A stretch of 33,979 bases of DNA from 20CM-2-65-7 sp035943355 (GTDB lineage Bacteria; Gemmatimonadota; Gemmatimonadetes; Gemmatimonadales; GWC2-71-9), in the NCBI GenBank assembly GCA_035943355.1, contig DASZCG010000299.1:1-33979 (forward strand), given 5' to 3'. The notes under the pieces were generated by a model. The model searched no databases and was not told the origin of the DNA. It was given only the letters and a program-made list of their open reading frames with translations. The number at the start of each line of letters is the position of its first letter. The stretch's first letter is position 1. This document shows, piece after piece, positions 29,039 through 33,979 of the stretch. The translations under genes were made by a program, and so were the position numbers.

Positions 29039-29072
29039 GTCACAAACAGACGTCGTACGAAGGCCTTGTGAC
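29039..29072. promoter_or_regulatory. Inverted repeat between the ECF operon and the DUF4382 gene
   Basis: GTCACAA (29039-29045) and TTGTGAC (29066-29072) form a perfect 7-base inverted repeat, 20 bases apart, in the divergent intergenic region. Read on the minus strand towards the sigma gene, GTCACAA is followed 13 bases later by CGTCTG (29052-29047). That resembles the GTCAC ... CGTC pattern of many ECF promoters, although spacing is short. It could be an operator or an autoregulated promoter. Confidence 0.4.
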
Positions 29073-29142
29073 GCTGCCAGCGGCATATGGGTATTGAATG
29101 CGAGAGTGCCGTCTGCGCAACACCCTGAGGAGGATTCTGACG

Positions 29143-30303
29143 ATGTCGAGACGGAGTTTCGCGCTACTCGCTGCCGTCGCTACCACCGTACTTGCCGGCG
29201 CCTGCTATCAGGACGATACCACGGGGAACGCGGGAACCAGACGGGCGACGAGGGTGCTCATCACCGACGCGCCGTTCCCGTTCGACACCGTGCAGAGCGT
29301 AGATGTCTACTTCATCAGCATTTCCGCCTCGACCGAGCCCGACACCGGCAGCAATGCCGATAGCATGCAGTGGGTGCCTATCGTCGAGCCCCACCGGCAG
29401 ATCAATCTGCTCAGCCTGCAGCGCGGGGATACCGCGTTGCTGGGAGAGAAGGAGATCGCAGCCGCTCAGTACAAAGCCGTTCGCGTCATTATCGACGCGG
29501 ATTCTTCGGCGATTCGGTTCAAGGATGGCTCGCAGGCGGTCGTGCGCTGGGGTGGTTCCGGTCGACAGGCGATTCATTCGTTCGTCGAGGCCGCGATGGA
29601 CGTCCCGGACCAGGGTGCTGACATCGTGCTCGATTTCGATGTCGGCAAGAGCTTCGCCTATGACAATCTCGGCGACGGGGCGTTCGACTTCTTCCCCTGG
29701 ATTCGGGCCGTCAATGAGGCGGCAACGGGGTCGATCTCCGGCTTGGTAACCAAGGACTCGAGCGCTGGGGCACCCGGTCCCGTCGCCAACGCCACCGTGA
29801 GCGCGTGGGGTGGCGGGCCCAGCAACTGGTACATCTACTCGACCGGAACGACCGATGCGGCGGGGCATTACAAGCTCGCGTATCTCCTGCCGGGCAAGTA
29901 CATCGTTGGCGTCGATCCCAAGTCACCGAGCAGCCTGGCCAGCGACCTCGATTCGAACGTCGTCGTAACGCGTGGCGCCGACACACCGCACTCCGTGGTG
30001 CTCTCGGCGTTCCGCGGCGCCATCTACATCAATGGCGCGAGCTCGATGCTCGTGGGTCACACCAACACGCTCGAAGCGATCGTCGTCACCGCACAGCATC
30101 AACAGGATCCCACTGCGCTCGTCTCATGGCAGAACCTGGACCCTGCCATCCTCGGACTGGTCGAGGACAGCGCGCGCTTTGCCAGCGTGACATCCAAGGC
30201 AGTGGGTTCCGGTCGCATCGTGGCGTCGAGTGGCGGCTTGGTCGACACACTGCGGATTTTCGTGGCAGCCGACACGAGCCAGCCGGCTCCGCGCCGACCG
30301 TAA
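29143..30303 (+). CDS. DUF4382 domain lipoprotein with carboxypeptidase-regulatory-like domain
   Basis: A 386-residue lipoprotein. The signal peptide ends at a lipobox-like LAGAC (C21). Residues about 30-190 are a DUF4382 domain (RVLITDAPFPFDTVQSVDVYF, AQYKAVRVIIDADS and VVRWGG are recognisable). Then comes a carboxypeptidase-regulatory/CnaB-like beta domain (GSISGLVTKDSS, TTDAAGHYKLAYLLPGKYIVGV), and a C-terminal Big2/Ig-like domain (VSWQNLDPAILGLVEDSARFASVTSKAVGSGRIVA). It is surface or periplasmic with no enzymatic motif. The start at 29143 follows GAGGAGG (29127-29133) at an ideal distance; an upstream in-frame TTG/ATG at 29098 is rejected. It is divergent from the ECF sigma gene and could be one of its targets. 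Confidence 0.85.
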   Translation: MSRRSFALLAAVATTVLAGACYQDDTTGNAGTRRATRVLITDAPFPFDTVQSVDVYFISISASTEPDTGSNADSMQWVPIVEPHRQINLLSLQRGDTALLGEKEIAAAQYKAVRVIIDADSSAIRFKDGSQAVVRWGGSGRQAIHSFVEAAMDVPDQGADIVLDFDVGKSFAYDNLGDGAFDFFPWIRAVNEAATGSISGLVTKDSSAGAPGPVANATVSAWGGGPSNWYIYSTGTTDAAGHYKLAYLLPGKYIVGVDPKSPSSLASDLDSNVVVTRGADTPHSVVLSAFRGAIYINGASSMLVGHTNTLEAIVVTAQHQQDPTALVSWQNLDPAILGLVEDSARFASVTSKAVGSGRIVASSGGLVDTLRIFVAADTSQPAPRRP

Positions 30304-30310
30304 GCCCGTT

Positions 30311-30347
30311 GGTGGCACGGCGCGGCTATATTGCGCGCCGTGCCACC
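30311..30347. repeat. Perfect 14-bp inverted repeat after the DUF4382 gene
   Basis: 30311-30324 pairs perfectly with 30334-30347 around a nine-base loop, GCTATATTG. The hairpin follows the DUF4382 stop by seven bases but has no U tract, so it is not a standard terminator. The loop carries a -10-like TATATT, and the 3' arm contains the GTG chosen as the next gene's start. Confidence 0.8.
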
Positions 30348-31332
30348 GTCGTCTCTTCCATCACATCACCGCCCGGGCGGCGGCTTCCGCAATCCATGGG
30401 TTGAGCAGACCGTGCCGGGGTTCGGCGGCCTGCTCAAATGGATGCTCGTGCATCGCACGACGCGGCCGCGACCCAAAGACCCCGACCCGTCGGTATTCAC
30501 ACGGGTTCAGCCCTCCTTTGTAAGTCCGCGTGCCGCGGCCGCGCGGCTCACCATCACGTGGGTAGGACACGCGAGTCAGCTGATCCAGCTCAATGGCCTG
30601 AACATTCTCACCGATCCGATGTGGAGCGAGCGCGCGTCCCCGGCGCAATTCGTCGGGCCGAAGCGCTGGGTGCCGCCCGCGATCGCGTTGGACGATCTGC
30701 CGCCGCTCGACGTCGTGCTCCAGTCGCACAACCACTACGACCATCTGGACGATTACACGGTGCGGCAGCTGGCGCGGCGCCATCCGCAAGCGTTCTGGCT
30801 GACGCCCCTGGGCCTCGCGGCATTCGTGCGCAAGCGCGGCGTCCGCGCGAACGCCGTCGGCGAGCTCGATTGGTGGCAAGAGCACAGGGTGGATTCGCTG
30901 CGCATCGCCGCCACGCCCGCGATGCATTTCAGCAGCCGCAGCATCGGGGACCGCGGCGACACGCTGTGGTGCGGTTTTGCGCTCACGGCTGTGGATGGGC
31001 GGCGCGTATTCTTCGCCGGGGACACGGGGTTTCATCCGGACTTCGCCAGGATCGGCGAGCGTTACGGCCCGTTCGACGTCGCGCTGCTGCCGATCGGTGC
31101 GTACGAGCCGCGCTGGTTCATGCGCTACGTGCACATGAACCCCGAGGAAGCGGTGGAAGCGTTCGCGGCGCTGAACGCGCGCGTGATGGTGCCGATCCAC
31201 TGGGGCACATTCAAGCTCACCGACGAAGCGATGGATGAGCCGCCGGCGCGCGCGCGGGTCGCCTGGCGCGCAGCCGGTCTGCCGGAAGAGAACTACCGCC
31301 AGCTCGCTCACGGCGAGACGCTGACGCTATAG
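30340..31332 (+). CDS. MBL-fold metallo-hydrolase, NAPE-PLD/UlaG-like
   Basis: A metallo-beta-lactamase-fold protein of about 330 residues. The zinc motif is QSHNHYDHLDD (H130, H132, D134, H135 counting from GTG 30340), followed by FFAGDTGFHPDF and PIHWGTF. The N-terminal RNPWVEQTVPGFGGLLKWML and ITWVGHASQLIQLNGLNILTDP blocks match the group related to N-acyl-phosphatidylethanolamine phospholipase D, whose bacterial substrates are mostly unknown. No signal peptide is seen, so it is cytoplasmic. The start is uncertain (TTG 30331 or GTG 30340); no ribosome site is present, and TATATT (30327-30332) lies seven bases before the GTG, as in leaderless messages. It is followed closely by the M20 gene. 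Confidence 0.85.
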   Translation: MPPSSLPSHHRPGGGFRNPWVEQTVPGFGGLLKWMLVHRTTRPRPKDPDPSVFTRVQPSFVSPRAAAARLTITWVGHASQLIQLNGLNILTDPMWSERASPAQFVGPKRWVPPAIALDDLPPLDVVLQSHNHYDHLDDYTVRQLARRHPQAFWLTPLGLAAFVRKRGVRANAVGELDWWQEHRVDSLRIAATPAMHFSSRSIGDRGDTLWCGFALTAVDGRRVFFAGDTGFHPDFARIGERYGPFDVALLPIGAYEPRWFMRYVHMNPEEAVEAFAALNARVMVPIHWGTFKLTDEAMDEPPARARVAWRAAGLPEENYRQLAHGETLTL

Positions 31333-31342
31333 GAGGTGGAGG

Positions 31343-32833
31343 ATGGTGCAGGTGGGTGGAGGGTGGTGGCGGACAGGCGTGCTCGTGTTGCTGTGCACGG
31401 CGTGCGCAGGCCATCCTGCGCGGCCGCTCGCTGGTCCAGCGAACGCGCCGGTGTTGGAAACGCCCGAGCGAGTGGCGCTCATCGCAGCGCCCGTGGAGTC
31501 CGACTGGAAGGCGCTGGGCGATGAAGCGGCGGCCCTGCTCTCGCGCTACATCCGCATCAACACGACCAATCCGCCCGGCAACGAGGTCCTCGCCGCGCGG
31601 TGGCTCGCGGCCGTCCTGCAGCGTGAGGGGATCGAGGCGCGGATCTTCGAGCCGGCGCCTGGCAAGGCCAATCTCTATGCGCGACTGCGTGGTGATGGCA
31701 GCGCCAGACCGCTGATCCTGCTCAATCACATGGATGTCGTGCTGGCGTCGCCGGAGTACTGGACCGTCGATCCGTTCAGCGGCGTGATCAAGGACGGCTA
31801 TGTGTGGGGACGTGGCGCGCTGGACATGAAAGGCGAAGCCGTCGCGCAGCTGATGACGCTGCTGATTCTCAAACGCGCGCACGTGCCGCTGCGGCGCGAC
31901 GTCATTTTTCTCGCGACCGCCGACGAGGAGATCGGCGCCGGAGTCGGGGCCGCCTGGCTTGTCGAGCACCAGCGCGATCTCCTGAGCGGCGCGGAGTTCC
32001 TGCTGAATGAGGGCGGATTGACCCGCTCCGACGGCCGGGGGGGGGGCGGCGTCCAGTTCTTCGGCGTCGGAACGACGGAAAAGTCCCCCTACTGGCTGGA
32101 CGTCACGGCCCGCGGCACTGCCGGACACGGCTCCCGTCCCACTCCCGACAATCCGGTCAATCGCCTGGTTCGCGCGCTGCACCGGATCGCGGACTGGCAG
32201 ACGCCGTTGATCGTGACGCCCACGGTGGAGCGGTCGTTTCGCGATCTCTCCACCATCGAGCGCGACACGACGGTGCGACGCTGGCTTGCCGACATCAAGA
32301 CGGCGCTGCGCGATTCGCTGGCCGTTCGTACGCTGACGTCCGACCTCACGTACAACGCGCTGCTCCGCAATACGATCTCGATCACGGGCTTGAAGGGCAG
32401 CGACAAGACCAACGTGATCCCGCCGATCGCGACCGCGGCGCTCGACGTGCGGCTCCTGCCTGGTCAGGATCCGGCGGCGTTTCTCGCCGATCTGGTACGC
32501 GTCGTCGGCGACACCGCGGTGACGTTCAAGCCGCAAGGACCGAACTGGCCGGCCACGGAAAGCTCGACGGAGACGGACATGTTTCGGGCAATCACGGCGG
32601 TGGCCCGGACGCGCCAGCCCAACGCGCTTGTCACCACGCTGATGCTGCCGGGCTTCACCGACAGCCACTATTTCCGGCGCATGGGCATTCAGAGTTACGG
32701 TCTGAGCCCGTTCCCGTTGTCGGAGAATGATTCGCGCGGTGTGCACGGCAACGACGAGCGCGTGAGCCTGGACGCACTCCGCTTTGGCGTGCGGTTCTAC
32801 TACGACGTCGTGTCTCGCGTCGCCGGGAAGTAG
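31343..32833 (+). CDS. Secreted M20 family metallopeptidase
   Basis: A 496-residue M20/M25/M40 exopeptidase. The signal sequence includes VLVLLCTAC, perhaps a lipoprotein signal with C21, so it is exported. Metal ligands and catalytic residues are H129 and D131 (NHMDVV), D161 (GRGALDMKG), E195/E196 (TADEEIGAG) and a later His in the C-terminal region (HGNDERVS). The lid/dimer domain lies at about 240-370 (TARGTAGHGSRPT). Length and order match carboxypeptidase-like M20 proteins that cleave dipeptides or acyl-amino acids. AGGAGG (31331-31336) overlaps the stop of the MBL gene, suggesting an operon. A G10 tract (32037-32046) lies in the coding sequence. Confidence 0.92.
   Translation: MVQVGGGWWRTGVLVLLCTACAGHPARPLAGPANAPVLETPERVALIAAPVESDWKALGDEAAALLSRYIRINTTNPPGNEVLAARWLAAVLQREGIEARIFEPAPGKANLYARLRGDGSARPLILLNHMDVVLASPEYWTVDPFSGVIKDGYVWGRGALDMKGEAVAQLMTLLILKRAHVPLRRDVIFLATADEEIGAGVGAAWLVEHQRDLLSGAEFLLNEGGLTRSDGRGGGGVQFFGVGTTEKSPYWLDVTARGTAGHGSRPTPDNPVNRLVRALHRIADWQTPLIVTPTVERSFRDLSTIERDTTVRRWLADIKTALRDSLAVRTLTSDLTYNALLRNTISITGLKGSDKTNVIPPIATAALDVRLLPGQDPAAFLADLVRVVGDTAVTFKPQGPNWPATESSTETDMFRAITAVARTRQPNALVTTLMLPGFTDSHYFRRMGIQSYGLSPFPLSENDSRGVHGNDERVSLDALRFGVRFYYDVVSRVAGK
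32037..32046 (+). repeat. G10 homopolymer within the M20 peptidase gene
   Basis: Ten consecutive G encode part of RGGGG (residues 232-236). The reading frame is intact as given. One base gained or lost would truncate this exported enzyme in its middle. Confidence 0.9.
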
Positions 32834-32834
32834 C

Positions 32835-33104
32835 CTATTTCAGGGGCACGACGAATCGCACGCTGAGTCGCTCGGCCGACTGGGGACTGACGCTGCAGAA
32901 ACACTCCTGGCCGATGACGCGCTTGACGCCGAGCACTTCCGCGTCGGCAATTCCCGCCACATCGCGAAACGTGATCTCGAGCGTGCGCCCATCGATGACC
33001 CGGTAGCTGACGGGACGCCCCAGCAGGCGGTGATGCGGATCGATACTCGCCAGGCCCTCGGCGAGCTTTCGCTGCAGATCCGATATCAGCTCGGCCGACG
33101 TCAT
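32835..33104 (-). CDS. Small conserved-looking protein coupled to queG
   Basis: An 89-residue protein of unknown function starting MTSAELISDLQRKLAEGL. Predicted layout is one N-terminal helix and then a beta-rich part (VSYRVIDGRTLEITFRDV, RLSVRFVVPLK). Two cysteines lie close together in QECFCSV (C68, C70). It has no signal peptide or membrane segment. The start at 33104 overlaps the queG stop by ATGA, so its translation is coupled to queG. A longer open frame upstream is the shadow of queG. It ends one base from the convergent M20 stop. No function is claimed. Confidence 0.65.
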   Translation of the reverse strand: MTSAELISDLQRKLAEGLASIDPHHRLLGRPVSYRVIDGRTLEITFRDVAGIADAEVLGVKRVIGQECFCSVSPQSAERLSVRFVVPLK

Positions 33105-33979
33105 CGCGCGCGTAGCGCCGCGGCGTTGCGGCGCATGCCGGCGGGCCCGGGCCTCGAGAACGGCGTCGCGGCGTACCGGAGCGCGAAATCCTCGTCGCTC
33201 AGCGCGACGATGGCACCCGGGTCGGGAGCCGCGACGTCGCCGCGTGGCGCGAATGCTGCGTCGTTCGTTGCGTGCGCGAAGCTGACATTCCAGGGACAGA
33301 CGTCCTGACAGACGTCGCAGCCGAACAGCCACTCGCCGACTTGCTCGCGCTGGACGGCAGTAAACTCCCCGCGATGCTCGATCGTGAGATACGAGATGCA
33401 CGCGCGCGCGTCGAGATCGCGCGGTCCGGTGAACGCCTGAGTGGGGCACGCCTCGAGACAGCGCCGGCAGCTGCCGCAGCGGTCCGCCTCGAACGGCAAA
33501 TCGGGCCCCAGCTCCGCGTCCGTCAGCACGACGCCGATGAAGGTGAATGAGCCGATCTCCGGGTTAATGAGCATCATGTTCTTGCCGATCCATCCGAGGC
33601 CGGCGAGCTGCGCGAGTTCACGCTCCGGTACCGGCCCGGCGTCGACATAGCACCGCGTCCGGGAATTGGGGACCAGCTCGCGGATTGCCGCGGCGAGTTG
33701 CTCGAGACGCTCGCCGAGGACGTCGTGATAGTCGGACGACCAGGCATACTGGGCGACCTTACCGGTCAGCGGTGCATTGCTGACCCCGGACGTAAGCCCG
33801 GGGTGAACGAACCCGTGGTGGTAGTTCGTCAGTGTGACCACCGCAGACTTAGCCCCCGGCATGATCGTGCGCGGATCTTTCCGCTTCCCCGCTTGGCGAT
33901 GGAGATAGGTCATGGTGCCGGCGTGCCCGGCAGCGAGCCAGGCGTCGAGCTCTGCGGCGTGCGGATTGCGATCCAGACG
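33101..33979 (-). CDS. queG: Epoxyqueuosine reductase QueG, 5' end outside window
   Basis: QueG reduces epoxyqueuosine to queuosine in tRNA, using cobalamin and two 4Fe-4S clusters. The frame stays open to the window edge (RLDRNPHAAELDAWLAAGHAG precedes MTYL), so the ATG at 33913 is internal and the N-terminus lies beyond 33979. Cluster cysteines are in CGSCRRCLEACP and CDVCQDVCPWN. YHDVLGERLEQLA, VDAGPVPERELA and GLGWIGKN are family blocks. The visible 292 residues lack the C-terminal HEAT-like repeat found in longer QueG proteins, and the chain ends soon after the second cluster. Clusters would come from the SUF machinery encoded nearby. Confidence 0.93.
   Translation of the reverse strand, partial: RLDRNPHAAELDAWLAAGHAGTMTYLHRQAGKRKDPRTIMPGAKSAVVTLTNYHHGFVHPGLTSGVSNAPLTGKVAQYAWSSDYHDVLGERLEQLAAAIRELVPNSRTRCYVDAGPVPERELAQLAGLGWIGKNMMLINPEIGSFTFIGVVLTDAELGPDLPFEADRCGSCRRCLEACPTQAFTGPRDLDARACISYLTIEHRGEFTAVQREQVGEWLFGCDVCQDVCPWNVSFAHATNDAAFAPRGDVAAPDPGAIVALSDEDFALRYAATPFSRPGPAGMRRNAAALRAR

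Noticed and set aside
31217..32746. Long antisense open frame opposite the M20 peptidase gene
   Set aside because: Same reasoning: composition-driven, opposite an intact enzyme gene.

Overview
The window is high-GC bacterial chromosome with very tight gene packing: many neighbouring genes share ATGA or GTGA stop/start overlaps. There are no insertion sequences, CRISPR arrays, tRNAs or rRNAs. Gene content, the heavily fused histidine operon, the DUF4382 lipoprotein and the glycogen-binding-domain envelope proteins look most like Gemmatimonadota. That placement is from memory of family distribution and was not computed.

Layout. 1-912 is the 3' part of a gamma-glutamyltransferase gene. 951-8244 is a complete histidine operon in six overlapping cistrons: hisG, hisC::HAD phosphatase, hisB, a hisH::hisF fusion, a hisA::hisI::hisE triple fusion, and hisD. 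In front of it are a consensus-like promoter, an 18-codon leader peptide with six His codons, and a strong terminator hairpin with a possible antiterminator, which is a classical ribosome-mediated attenuator. 8363-8840 is a lipoprotein gene broken by a one-base frameshift. thiC (minus strand) follows, with a textbook TPP riboswitch abutting its start, then a divergent peptide deformylase. A MobA/MocA-like nucleotidyltransferase precedes a complete SUF iron-sulfur operon (sufBCDUS). Then come a NatAB-like ABC exporter and mnmG.

21083-24263 is a chromosome-segregation and cell-shape block: two parS palindromes, parA, parB, an M23 (LytM) endopeptidase and a bactofilin. It is followed by an AT-rich spacer with three DnaA-box-like motifs, so the window may lie near the replication origin. 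A Nif3-like protein and an MFS transporter follow.

29023-26221 (minus strand) is the least familiar part: four overlapping genes encoding an ECF sigma factor, a single-pass membrane protein in the anti-sigma position, a small secreted protein and a predicted outer-membrane barrel. The membrane protein and the barrel each end in a CBM48/AMPK-type glycogen-binding-like domain. This resembles an undescribed envelope signalling unit in which related carbohydrate-binding-like folds sit on the regulator and on its probable target. Divergent to it is a DUF4382 lipoprotein, with an inverted repeat between the two. The window ends with an MBL-fold hydrolase and M20 peptidase pair, and on the minus strand a small protein coupled to a truncated queG.

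How the genes work together: the his operon covers all steps from PRPP and ATP to histidine if the HAD domain is the histidinol-phosphatase. SUF supplies clusters needed by ThiC and QueG. ParABS, the M23 enzyme and the bactofilin plausibly link nucleoid segregation with envelope morphogenesis.
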